Source: Arcobacter sp. CECT 8983
GTDB lineage: Bacteria > Campylobacterota > Campylobacteria > Campylobacterales > Arcobacteraceae
Assembly (NCBI RefSeq): GCF_004118855.1
Contig: NZ_PDKF01000004.1
Coordinates: forward strand, 769,604-833,603
Length of the DNA stretch: 64,000 nt
Direction: 5' to 3'
Shown piece after piece: positions 57,056 through 64,000 of this stretch (position 1 is the first letter of the stretch; each line of letters begins with the position of its first letter). The translations under genes were made by a program, and so were the position numbers. Under the pieces are notes generated by a model, which was not told the DNA's origin, did not search any database, and worked only from the letters and a program-made list of their open reading frames with translations.

Positions 57056-58278
57056 GCCACAAGTCCTTTATTTAAATTTATGTTTTCATATCTTGTAAAT
57101 ACAAGCTGAACAAGATTGATATTTCTAGTTAAAAAGCCAGCTTCACAATAACATAGATACATTTTCCACATTCTAATGAAGTATTCATCAAAACCTAACT
57201 TTTGAACTTCATCAAGATTGTCTAAAAAGTTTTTATGCCAAACATTTAAAGTCTTTGCATAGTGCTCTGTAAACTCTTCCATATGAAGTAAATTTAATTT
57301 TGTATGTTTTGTTGTGGTTTCAAGTATTTTTCCTACACTTGGAAGATGACCACCTGGGAAAATATACTTTTGAATAAAATCTGTTCCTTTTGCGTATGAA
57401 TCATATCTTTGATCAGGCATTGTAATTATTTGCATAACCAAAACACCGCTAGGTTTTAATAAGCTTTGACATTTTTTAAAAAAAACATCAAAATATTCCC
57501 GTCCAACTGCTTCAAACATTTCAACTGCAATGATTGCATCAAATTGTCCTTGCATATCTCTGTAGTCTTTAAGCATAATATTTATTGATTCTTCTATCTT
57601 GTGCTCTTTGAATCTATCTTCACAAAGCTTTTTTTGTTCTTTTGAAAGAGTTAAAGTGGTTACTTCACATTCATATTTCTTTACTAGATGCATAGCCATA
57701 GCTCCCCACCCAGAACCTATTTCAAGTACTTTTAAACCTTTTTTTAGATTTAATTTTTTTGCTAAAATATCAAGTTTTCTATTTTGTGCTTCAAATAAAT
57801 CTTCATTTTCATGTTGAAAAACAGCAGCAGAGTACATCATCGTATCGTCAAGCATAAGTTTAAAAAAATCATTTGATAAGTCATAATGTTTTTGAATATT
57901 TTTTTGTGCTCTTGTTTTAGAGTTTTTTCTAAGAAAATGTTTCATTTTATTAAAAAATGGAAACAGATTATAAAGACTAAAACTTTTTTCATCTTCACTT
58001 TTTGTTTGAAGTTCACTTGAGTTTAAAAGAGCAATTTTTATTAATGAAGTTAAATCGTCACAATCAAAATCTTTGTCCATATAGCTTTCTGCAAAACCAA
58101 TATCACCATAAAAAGTTAATCTTTTAAAAAGATTTCCATTGTGCAAAACTAATGTTGCTTTTGGATAAGTCTTATCACCATAAGTTTTAACTTGACCATT
58201 ACAAAAGTGAACTTCTAAATCACCTCTTTTTATTTTAGATAAAAATTTATCTCCTATTTTGTTCCAGAAAGTTTCCAT
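57052..58278 (-). CDS. cfa: Cyclopropane-fatty-acyl-phospholipid synthase family methyltransferase
   Basis: 408 residues. The N-terminal cap shows GDLEVHFCNGQVKTYGD and IGFAESYMDKDFDCDDLTSL. The methyltransferase core shows IQKHYDLSNDFFKLMLDDTMMYSAAVF, SAM motif GLKVLEIGSGWGAMAMHL, YRDMQGQFDAIIAVEMFEAVG and FIQKYIFPGGHLPS. It methylates unsaturated acyl chains of membrane phospholipids. The partner FAD and DUF1365 genes suggest that the product may be modified further, as in furan fatty acid synthesis. It overlaps both neighbours. Confidence 0.93.
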   Translation of the reverse strand: METFWNKIGDKFLSKIKRGDLEVHFCNGQVKTYGDKTYPKATLVLHNGNLFKRLTFYGDIGFAESYMDKDFDCDDLTSLIKIALLNSSELQTKSEDEKSFSLYNLFPFFNKMKHFLRKNSKTRAQKNIQKHYDLSNDFFKLMLDDTMMYSAAVFQHENEDLFEAQNRKLDILAKKLNLKKGLKVLEIGSGWGAMAMHLVKKYECEVTTLTLSKEQKKLCEDRFKEHKIEESINIMLKDYRDMQGQFDAIIAVEMFEAVGREYFDVFFKKCQSLLKPSGVLVMQIITMPDQRYDSYAKGTDFIQKYIFPGGHLPSVGKILETTTKHTKLNLLHMEEFTEHYAKTLNVWHKNFLDNLDEVQKLGFDEYFIRMWKMYLCYCEAGFLTRNINLVQLVFTRYENINLNKGLVA

Positions 58279-59027
58279 TAGTATCTCCTCACTGTATCTT
58301 TTTCAATTGGTTTATTCCATTTTAAACCTAATAGTTTAAGTTTTATACTTTGATATATTGTTCTTGTAACAACCCAAAATGTTAAAAATGTATGTTTAAA
58401 GAATAAACTTTTCAAGTTTTGGGCTGAAAACTCTTTAGCTTTTGCTGTAAAGTTAGATGTTAATTTTTTCTTTTCATCTTCAAAAAGAGTTATACCTAGA
58501 TTTATATTTTTTTCATTATAAACTAATGTAAACTCATAATCCCCATCTCTTTTAAAAAATGGAGAAACATACATATCTTTTTTAGTTCTTCCTTTAAAAG
58601 TTTTATTATTTGAAGTTGTAAGTTCAACAGGATAGATTACTCTTCCTCCATTGTAATTGTGTACTTCTGCAATAAGAAAGCTTGGTTTATTGTCTTCAAG
58701 AAGAATTAATACACTAATTGGATTAAAAACAAAACCTGCAATTCTTGGAAGGGTTATGAATCTCATTTCTTGTGTTGCTTTGATTCCAAAACTTTTTAAT
58801 AAAAAATCTACATTTTCTAAGAAGTTTTCTTTTTTCCCAAAGTGGTCTTTTGAATAAAAAGAGAATAAGTTAAATTTATTGTATGAAAAAACTTTATTTT
58901 TAATATTTTCAATAGAAGATAAATCAATATCTAGCATAAAAAAATTATATTTAAAACTATGCTCTTTAGGAAGAAATCTTTTATGATAAATCTTTCCATC
59001 AAAAATTAAGTGTTTCATAACTGGCAT
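58278..59027 (-). CDS. DUF1365 family protein
   Basis: 249 residues. DUF1365 features: HLIFDGKIYHKRFLPKEHSFKYNFFMLDIDLSSIE, KVFSYNKFNLFSFYSKDHF, EMRFITLPRIAGFVFNPISVLILLEDN and FLIAEVHNYNGGRVIYPV. The enzymatic role is not established; it is almost always encoded beside a Cfa and an FAD-oxidoreductase gene. It overlaps the FAD gene by 13 bp and touches the cfa start (TAATG). Confidence 0.92.
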   Translation of the reverse strand: MPVMKHLIFDGKIYHKRFLPKEHSFKYNFFMLDIDLSSIENIKNKVFSYNKFNLFSFYSKDHFGKKENFLENVDFLLKSFGIKATQEMRFITLPRIAGFVFNPISVLILLEDNKPSFLIAEVHNYNGGRVIYPVELTTSNNKTFKGRTKKDMYVSPFFKRDGDYEFTLVYNEKNINLGITLFEDEKKKLTSNFTAKAKEFSAQNLKSLFFKHTFLTFWVVTRTIYQSIKLKLLGLKWNKPIEKDTVRRY

Positions 59028-60265
59028 CCAAACTCTTTTGCTATTGTATTTGCACTATATAATCCATCTTCATGGAAACCATATCTCCAATATGCCCCTG
59101 CATAATAAGTATTGTTTTTCCCATTTATAAGTTCTCTTTTCTCTTGAGCTTTTATAGCTTTTAAATCAAATTGTGGATGGGAATAACTAATCTTTTCAAT
59201 TATATTATCTAAATTTTGTGTTTCATTTAAAGAAACAAAATACTCTTTTTCTTTTTTTAGATTTTGTAAAGTATTTAACCAATAAGATAAAGTTACGTTA
59301 TCTTCTTTTCCATCTGTTTTATAATTCCAAGCTGCATAGGCTTTTTTATTTGGGAATAAAGCTTTTGTATCAGTATGTAAAACAGCATCATTATCTTTAT
59401 ATTTAAAACTTAATAAAACATCTGTTTCATCATCACTTGGGCTTTCTAACATACTATATGCATCAGGAGCATGCATTGCTAAAATAACTTTATCATAAAC
59501 TGATTCACCTAAGTCTTCATGTACTAAAATAACTTTATCTTTTTCTCTTCTTATAGATTTTACAGTAGAGTTTGTATATATTTTTCCAGAAATTTCTAAG
59601 GCAATTTTATTTACATAATTTATTGAACCACCACTTACAGTAAGCCATTGATGGTGAGTATCAACTCCTAATAGTCCATGATTTTTAAAAAAGTTTAAAA
59701 AAGCTCTAGCTGGAAACTCGTTCATTTTTTTAGTTGGTGTTGACCAAATTGAAGCTCCCATAGGAATAATATATCTGTCTTTAAAGTATTTTGAATAAGG
59801 TTTTAAATATTCACCTAAACTTAAATCTAAGTCTTCGTTGTTATTATCTAAATCTTCATTTGCTTTTTTATTAAATTTTAAAATATCTTTAATCATAATA
59901 TAATGACTTAGATTAAATAGATTTTTCTTTTGAAAGAACATACCTTTTAAAGATTGCCCATTATAAGCAGTATTAGATTTAGTATTCCAAAATGCAAAAC
60001 TCATATCAGAGTTTTCAATTTTCACATCTAATTCTTTAAATAGTTTTGTTAATAAAGGATAAGTTTCATGGTTAAATACTAAAAAGCCAGTATCAACACC
60101 AAACTCTTTATTATCTTCTTTCACAAAAGTAGTTCTTGCATGACCACCAAGTCTTGAATCTTTTTCATAAAGGTCAACATGATGCTTTTTACTTAATAAA
60201 TATGCAGAACCTAATCCACTAATTCCAGCTCCTAGTACTGCTATTTTTAATCTTTTTTCTTTCAT
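59015..60265 (-). CDS. FAD-dependent oxidoreductase (amine-oxidase-like)
   Basis: 416 residues. The Rossmann start is LKIAVLGAGISGLGSAYLLSKKHHVDLYEKDSRLGGHARTTFVKE. The GVDTGFLVFNHETYPLLTKLF and PMGASIWSTPTKKMNEFPARAFLNFFKNHGLL phrases are typical of the oxidoreductases paired with DUF1365 and Cfa. The C-terminal KNNTYYAGAYWRYGFHEDGLYSANTIA closes the FAD site. Homologues act on cyclopropane or methylated acyl chains. Substrate here is inferred from context. It overlaps the neighbours by 4 and 13 bp. Confidence 0.92.
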   Translation of the reverse strand: MKEKRLKIAVLGAGISGLGSAYLLSKKHHVDLYEKDSRLGGHARTTFVKEDNKEFGVDTGFLVFNHETYPLLTKLFKELDVKIENSDMSFAFWNTKSNTAYNGQSLKGMFFQKKNLFNLSHYIMIKDILKFNKKANEDLDNNNEDLDLSLGEYLKPYSKYFKDRYIIPMGASIWSTPTKKMNEFPARAFLNFFKNHGLLGVDTHHQWLTVSGGSINYVNKIALEISGKIYTNSTVKSIRREKDKVILVHEDLGESVYDKVILAMHAPDAYSMLESPSDDETDVLLSFKYKDNDAVLHTDTKALFPNKKAYAAWNYKTDGKEDNVTLSYWLNTLQNLKKEKEYFVSLNETQNLDNIIEKISYSHPQFDLKAIKAQEKRELINGKNNTYYAGAYWRYGFHEDGLYSANTIAKEFGCQL

Positions 60266-60801
60266 TTGTATCTTCCATTTTTATCTTGTTTTGTAAATAT
60301 TAACTTTGATGTATCCATATACTTATCTATATATTTAATAAGTTTATCTAATTTCTTTTCTTCCATAAATGGATTTCTATGCATAATCCATAGATTTTCC
60401 ATAGATTTATCACTCATAATTGCTGTTTGATAAGATTTATCCAAATAAATAATTCTATACTCTTTTGAAAAAATCCAATAATATGTTTTATCTAGTTGTG
60501 CTAAATTGTTTTCTAAGAGTGGTTTGACGATGCCAGTATAAGATATAAGTTCTCCACCAATTTCATGTTCAAAACATCTGTTGAAAACTTTTAATTTATT
60601 ATTTTCTAATTGTTTATATTCAACTGTTGCAGCTACACAATTTTCTTCAAATTTATTATAAGTTCTTGCTATTTCGTACCAAAGCCCAGCAAAACTTTTA
60701 GGACTGACATATTCAACGGGCTTTGGAGTATCAGATTTTAAAAGAGCTTGAGATGAGAATAGTAGGGAAACTAAACTTAGTAATAAAAATATTGATTTCA
60801 T
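60262..60801 (-). CDS. Lipocalin family protein (periplasmic)
   Basis: 179 residues. A signal peptide (about 1-18, SLLFSSQA) without a lipobox precedes the lipocalin domain: FAGLWYEIARTYNKFEENCVAATVEYKQLENNKLKVFNRCFEHE, DKTYYWIFSKEYRIIYLDKSYQTAIMSDKSMENLWIMHRNP. It could carry a fatty-acid product of the operon to or from the membrane. It is paralogous to 43508-44020, which is a lipoprotein. It overlaps the FAD gene by 4 bp. Confidence 0.88.
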   Translation of the reverse strand: MKSIFLLLSLVSLLFSSQALLKSDTPKPVEYVSPKSFAGLWYEIARTYNKFEENCVAATVEYKQLENNKLKVFNRCFEHEIGGELISYTGIVKPLLENNLAQLDKTYYWIFSKEYRIIYLDKSYQTAIMSDKSMENLWIMHRNPFMEEKKLDKLIKYIDKYMDTSKLIFTKQDKNGRYK

Positions 60802-60877
60802 ATCAAACTCCTTTCAATATCTATTTTATATGTTATTAAAGGATTTTTGTATATAAAAAATGTCAATTAATAAACTA

Positions 60878-62131
60878 TTATTTATCTTCTTTATATTTAT
60901 TGATAAAAATAATTGCAATAATTTTTAAAATAACAGGAGCTAATCCATAAAGTAGGGCAAGGGTTAAAATAGAACTATTACTAGGATTATTTTCATTAAA
61001 ATCAACTAAACCTAAAATACCGAAAGATATTGCGACACTTAAAGCAAGAGATAGTTTTGTAATCATTGCCCAAAGTCCAAAAAGTAATCCTGAACAATTG
61101 CTTTTTATCTTCTCTGCTTTTTGACTTAAGTCTGAATGAATAGAAGTAGGAAAAGCTAAATCAGCACCTAAAGAAAAACCTGAGATTATACAAATTATTA
61201 GAAAAGGTATAAAATCATTTTCTCCTAAAAAAGGAACAAAAATAAAAGAACTTGATGCTAAAGCAATTGAATAAATCCAAACTCTTTTTTTACTTGTTTT
61301 TTTTGAAATAGCAGTCCACACAGGAAGAGCTAAAACCCCTGAAAGAAAATATACAATAAGAAGCAAACCACTTGATTTTGGTTCTTTTATTACAAACTCA
61401 ACAAAAAGTAAAAATAGTGTTGCAGGAATTGCATTTGCTAAGTTATTAAAAAAATATCCTATTTGCAAAGATTTAATTTTTGGCAATTCTTTATATATAT
61501 TTTTTAAATATGAAAATTTGAAGTTTTCCATATTTTCACTTGTAACAGTCTTTATTTTTTTTAAGGAAACGATTGTAAACCAAATAAAAAGAGAAATAAA
61601 AACAATAAATAATAAGTCTAAAACTTCTTTTGTATTACTTGAAATAGAAAATAAAAAAGGAAGTAAAAGTGCAATAAGCACACCAACTATTGTTCCTATT
61701 TCCCTTACACTATTTAGTTTTGTTTTAAAATAATAATCATTTGTAATCTCAGCTGACCATGTAAGGTATGGAATATTTACCATACTCCAAGCAATATAAA
61801 CTAAAAAAGAAAAAGAAAATAACCAAAGGTTTGCATACTCTTTATTAGGATTAATCAACAAATAAAAACCTATTATTAATAAAACAGCTCCAACAGCTAC
61901 TAAAGGTTTTCTTGAGTTAAATCTTTGCTTACTTTTATCACTTAAATACCCCAAATATGGATCTAAAAAAACATCAAATAATCTTGCAAAGAAAAGAATC
62001 CCACCTACTAAAGCCATATCAATACCAATATTTTTTGCATAAAATGTTGGTAAATAAATATATAAAGGAAGTCCAAGTATTGCCAAAGGAACAGCAAGAA
62101 GACTATAGTAGGTTAAGGTTGCTTTAGTCAT
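60878..62131 (-). CDS. MFS transporter of the GPH type
   Basis: 417 residues with twelve helices. The GPH phrases are clear: YYSLLAVPLAILGLPLYIYLPTFYAKNIGIDMALVGGILFFARLFDVFLDPYLGYLSDKSKQRFNSRKPLVAVGA and NIPYLTWSAEITNDYYFKTKLNSVREIGTIVG, then GADLAFPTSIHSDLSQKAEKIKS. Such carriers usually move sugars with sodium or protons, but in this gene set the substrate is unknown and may be a lipid. It overlaps the NTF2-like gene by 8 bp and is followed by a 76-bp gap before the lipocalin gene. Confidence 0.9.
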   Translation of the reverse strand: MTKATLTYYSLLAVPLAILGLPLYIYLPTFYAKNIGIDMALVGGILFFARLFDVFLDPYLGYLSDKSKQRFNSRKPLVAVGAVLLIIGFYLLINPNKEYANLWLFSFSFLVYIAWSMVNIPYLTWSAEITNDYYFKTKLNSVREIGTIVGVLIALLLPFLFSISSNTKEVLDLLFIVFISLFIWFTIVSLKKIKTVTSENMENFKFSYLKNIYKELPKIKSLQIGYFFNNLANAIPATLFLLFVEFVIKEPKSSGLLLIVYFLSGVLALPVWTAISKKTSKKRVWIYSIALASSSFIFVPFLGENDFIPFLIICIISGFSLGADLAFPTSIHSDLSQKAEKIKSNCSGLLFGLWAMITKLSLALSVAISFGILGLVDFNENNPSNSSILTLALLYGLAPVILKIIAIIFINKYKEDK

Positions 62132-62543
62132 TTATTTTTCTTTTTACAAATTTTATAAGTAATGATATCACAGGTAGTTTTTCATATAGATTTGAAGCAG
62201 CATCCCAAAAGTCTTCATGTAAGATTACTTTATCATCTGAGTTAAAAATAACTCTACTAACTCCTTCAAAATTTTGTATATCTTTTTCTTTTTTGAATTT
62301 AAAAGAGAAAGTCCATTTTATATAAGCAATATTTCTATTTTCAACTATTTCATCTACTTTGAATTTAGGTTCATCAAGTTTTTTGTACATATTTAAAAAA
62401 ACCCTAAAAATATTTTGTAAGCCTTTTACTTCATGAAAAGGGTCTTTAAATTTAGCGTTTAAATCAAAAAACTTAGCATACTCCTTTAAAGGTGTATTTT
62501 TGTCTATTGACTCAAAGAATAAGGCATAGTTTTTTGCTTTCAT
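62124..62543 (-). CDS. NTF2-like (SnoaL-type) protein
   Basis: 139 residues, the NTF2 cone fold: NYALFFESIDKNTPLKEYAKFFDLNAKFKDPFHEVKGLQNIFRVFLNMYKKL, then IAYIKWTFSFKFKKEKDIQNFEGVSRVIFNSDDKVILHEDFWDAASNLYEKLP. Some members are isomerases, others binding proteins. It overlaps both the SDR and the MFS gene by a few bases, so it belongs to the lipid operon. The substrate is unknown. Confidence 0.85.
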   Translation of the reverse strand: MKAKNYALFFESIDKNTPLKEYAKFFDLNAKFKDPFHEVKGLQNIFRVFLNMYKKLDEPKFKVDEIVENRNIAYIKWTFSFKFKKEKDIQNFEGVSRVIFNSDDKVILHEDFWDAASNLYEKLPVISLLIKFVKRKIND

Positions 62544-63304
62544 TTTATTAACCTTTTCGTAATTGCTAGAGAAAATTTATATGGAATAAGACTTAAAAAC
62601 TGTAAAAATAATCTTAGTTTTGTTGGAAATCTTATCTCAAAACGATTATCTCTTGTGATTCCTTTGAAAATTTGTTCTGCTGCAAACTTTGGTTCCATAA
62701 GTTGAGGCATTTCAAAACTATTTTTACTTGTAAGTCTAGTTTTAACAAAACCATGATTTATAATTTGTAAGTTAATATTCTCTTGTTGTAATTCAGGATG
62801 AATTGATTGAGCAAGATTTAGTAAAGCAGTTTTAGGTGCAGAATATCCTCCTCCATTAGGTAATCCAAAATATGTTGAAAGACTTAAATTCCAAATCCAT
62901 TTTCCCTTTTTTTGTTCTATGAAATATTTTGAAATATGTGTCATGATATTAATAACACCTAAGTAGTTTGTACTATTCATTAAAGCAAATTTTTTATAAT
63001 CCCATGATTTCATATCCATGACTTCATAAGCCCCTGCATTATAAAACCAAATATCTAAGCCATCAAAAACTTCCCAAGCCTCTTTTATTTTAGCTTCAAT
63101 ATTTTCTGTATCTTCAACATCTAAATCTAGTAAATAGATTTTTTCTTTATACAGTTCTTTTAATTTTAAAAGTTCTTCACTACTTGTTGCATTTCTTGAA
63201 CTAGCTACTATTTTAAATTCATTATTTAAAAGAATTTTCATTAACTCTAATCCTATACCACTACTTCCACCAACTAGCCAGATTCTTTTGTTTGAATTTT
63301 TCAT
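62540..63304 (-). CDS. Short-chain dehydrogenase/reductase
   Basis: 254 residues. SDR motifs: IWLVGGSSGIGLELMKILLNN (cofactor Gly motif), DLDVEDTENIE, WFYNAGAYEVMD and the catalytic GGGYSAPKTALLNLAQ (Tyr, Lys). It acts on a keto or hydroxy group with NAD(P). It is first in the lipid operon with a promoter 20 bp upstream; AGAGG is the ribosome site. Confidence 0.9.
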   Translation of the reverse strand: MKNSNKRIWLVGGSSGIGLELMKILLNNEFKIVASSRNATSSEELLKLKELYKEKIYLLDLDVEDTENIEAKIKEAWEVFDGLDIWFYNAGAYEVMDMKSWDYKKFALMNSTNYLGVINIMTHISKYFIEQKKGKWIWNLSLSTYFGLPNGGGYSAPKTALLNLAQSIHPELQQENINLQIINHGFVKTRLTSKNSFEMPQLMEPKFAAEQIFKGITRDNRFEIRFPTKLRLFLQFLSLIPYKFSLAITKRLIK

Positions 63305-63323
63305 AATAGCCTCTTTTTATTTT

Positions 63324-63329
63324 ATTATA
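63324..63329 (-). promoter_or_regulatory. -10 element (TATAAT) of the lipid operon
   Basis: TATAAT on the minus strand, 19 bp upstream of the SDR start, giving a leader of about 13 nt. No ECF-sigma-type -35 (GGAAC or TGATCC) is evident. Confidence 0.45.
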
Positions 63330-63424
63330 TATTTTATTGTGTATTTTTGGTAGGTCTATTTTGTTAAAATATATGAAAAATATATATAAATATTACCATT
63401 AAAAAGGCTTTAATTTTATTCTTG

Positions 63425-63430
63425 TATAAT
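63425..63430 (+). promoter_or_regulatory. -10 element (TATAAT) of the PAS-domain gene
   Basis: TATAAT, 31 bp upstream of the TTG start at 63462, divergent from the lipid operon. Confidence 0.45.
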
Positions 63431-63461
63431 ATTTATTTATATTTTATTATTAAGGATAATC

Positions 63462-64000
63462 TTGGCTTTTATTACAGATGTTTACTATAAAGAGCTATTT
63501 GAAAATGCACCTATGCCTATGTTTATTATTGATGATGGATTAATAGTAGAAGCAAATGATGCCATGGCTAATGTTTTTAAAGTTAATACAAAAGAAGATA
63601 TATATAAATTACACCCTTCTCAGTTATCACCTAAATATCAGCCAGATGGTAAAACTTCTGAAGAAAAAGCAAATGAAATATTTGAGTCTTGTCTTAAATA
63701 CGGATTTGTACAATTTGAATGGTTACATAAAGACTTAGAAGATAAAGAGTTTTTAGTTGAAATTACTTTAAAAACAATAATCATAAATCAAAAACAAATG
63801 TTTTTTACAACTTTTAGAGATATTACTAAAGAAAAAGATTATGAAGAAAACTTAAAAAAGAAAAATGAAAAATTAGAAAATAAAAATAAATACTTTTTAG
63901 AAATAAATAAGATATTAAAAACAGACCATCAATGGGAACAACTTATTGATAAAATTTTCTTATTAGAAGAGTTTAGAAAAGCTTTAGACGAGAGTTCTAT
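63462..64000 (+). CDS. PAS-domain signalling protein, cut by the right edge
   Basis: Open frame from a TTG at 63462 (AAGGA 5 nt upstream) to the window end, at least 179 residues. The PAS domain (about 8-125) shows YYKELFENAPMPMFIIDDGLIVEANDAMANVFKVN, LSPKYQPDGKTSEEKANEIF, GFVQFEWLHKD and FRDITKEKDYEE. A coiled coil follows, and the last residues (RKALDES) look like the start of a second PAS domain. The output domain is outside the window; histidine kinase or GGDEF are both possible. It is divergent from the lipid operon. Confidence 0.75.
   Translation, partial: MAFITDVYYKELFENAPMPMFIIDDGLIVEANDAMANVFKVNTKEDIYKLHPSQLSPKYQPDGKTSEEKANEIFESCLKYGFVQFEWLHKDLEDKEFLVEITLKTIIINQKQMFFTTFRDITKEKDYEENLKKKNEKLENKNKYFLEINKILKTDHQWEQLIDKIFLLEEFRKALDESS

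Noticed and set aside
63305-63461. ECF sigma-factor promoter for the lipid operon
   Set aside because: Expected because of the singlet-oxygen link, but no GGAAC/TGATCC-type -35 is present; a plain TATAAT is.
1-64000. CRISPR arrays, insertion sequences, prophage, tRNA or rRNA genes
   Set aside because: I saw no regularly spaced repeats, transposase, integrase, att-like direct repeats or tRNA cloverleaf sequences in either strand.

Overview
The window is about 28% G+C by eye, densely coded, and its gene content points to Campylobacterota, most likely the Arcobacteraceae. The clues are an ArsS-like kinase beside an OmpR-type regulator, a chemoreceptor with the [13 protein letters not shown] core, a degenerate relative of the HQWRQPLN histidine kinases, a dctPQM TRAP transporter and many electron-handling flavoproteins. 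I see 74 protein-coding genes of ordinary size (two cut by the window edges), one 25-codon membrane-peptide gene and one 5-codon leader. I see no rRNA, tRNA, insertion sequence, prophage or CRISPR array.

Layout. 1-5.1 kb: a DUF748 envelope protein (cut by the left edge), dapE, a DUF91/NucS-like nuclease-domain protein, a helix-hairpin-helix protein and an MmcQ/YjbR protein. 5.1-8.9 kb: an ABC-F ATPase behind a possible attenuator leader, an acetyltransferase, a carboxymuconolactone-decarboxylase-like gene divergent from a TetR regulator with two matching operators, and a P-loop kinase. 8.9-12.5 kb: a chemoreceptor translationally coupled to a histidine-kinase-like protein that has lost its phosphoacceptor histidine and its ATP-binding boxes. 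A small XRE regulator lies opposite, and the two units are separated by palindromic operators. 12.6-30 kb: single genes and short operons, mostly regulator plus target (DUF815 ATPase, GyrI-like, SIMPL, racemase, aldo/keto reductases, SLC13 plus Crp, EamA, MOSC, DoxX, MocR plus three genes, AraC, a DsbC-like protein). 30-36.7 kb: an HxlR regulator and AEC transporter divergent from an eight-gene run of quinone, nitro and enone reductases, two ABM monooxygenases and an exporter. 36.7-42 kb: an MFS gene that seems to start at ATT, then a TRAP transporter (dctP, dctQ, a dctM with an Ig-like N-terminal extension) and a Usp protein. 42-46 kb: thiI, a lipocalin and an uncharacterised radical-SAM/TIGR03915 DNA-repair pair. 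46-49.8 kb: an operon of nhaA, response regulator and sensor kinase, followed by the 25-residue membrane peptide. 49.9-54.6 kb: uvsE, TIGR03643, UbiB-like kinase, EAL phosphodiesterase, pdxH and a phasin-like protein as one packed run. 54.7-56.4 kb: thiD, thiE and a CbiX-like chelatase. 56.5-63.3 kb: a packed lipid-modification operon (SDR, NTF2-like, MFS, lipocalin, FAD oxidoreductase, DUF1365, Cfa, DUF3833). 63.46 kb to the end: a PAS-domain signalling protein, cut by the right edge.

The most interesting candidates for undescribed biology are these. (1) A pseudo-histidine-kinase/chemoreceptor pair under a dedicated XRE repressor. (2) A 25-residue membrane peptide with 11-bp-spaced TTGACA boxes next to an nhaA two-component operon. 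(3) A leader ORF with alternative hairpins in front of an ABC-F gene. (4) The eight-gene quinone/electrophile operon. (5) The Cfa/FAD/DUF1365 lipid operon. Gene functions rest on motif and family recognition by eye; no database search was possible.
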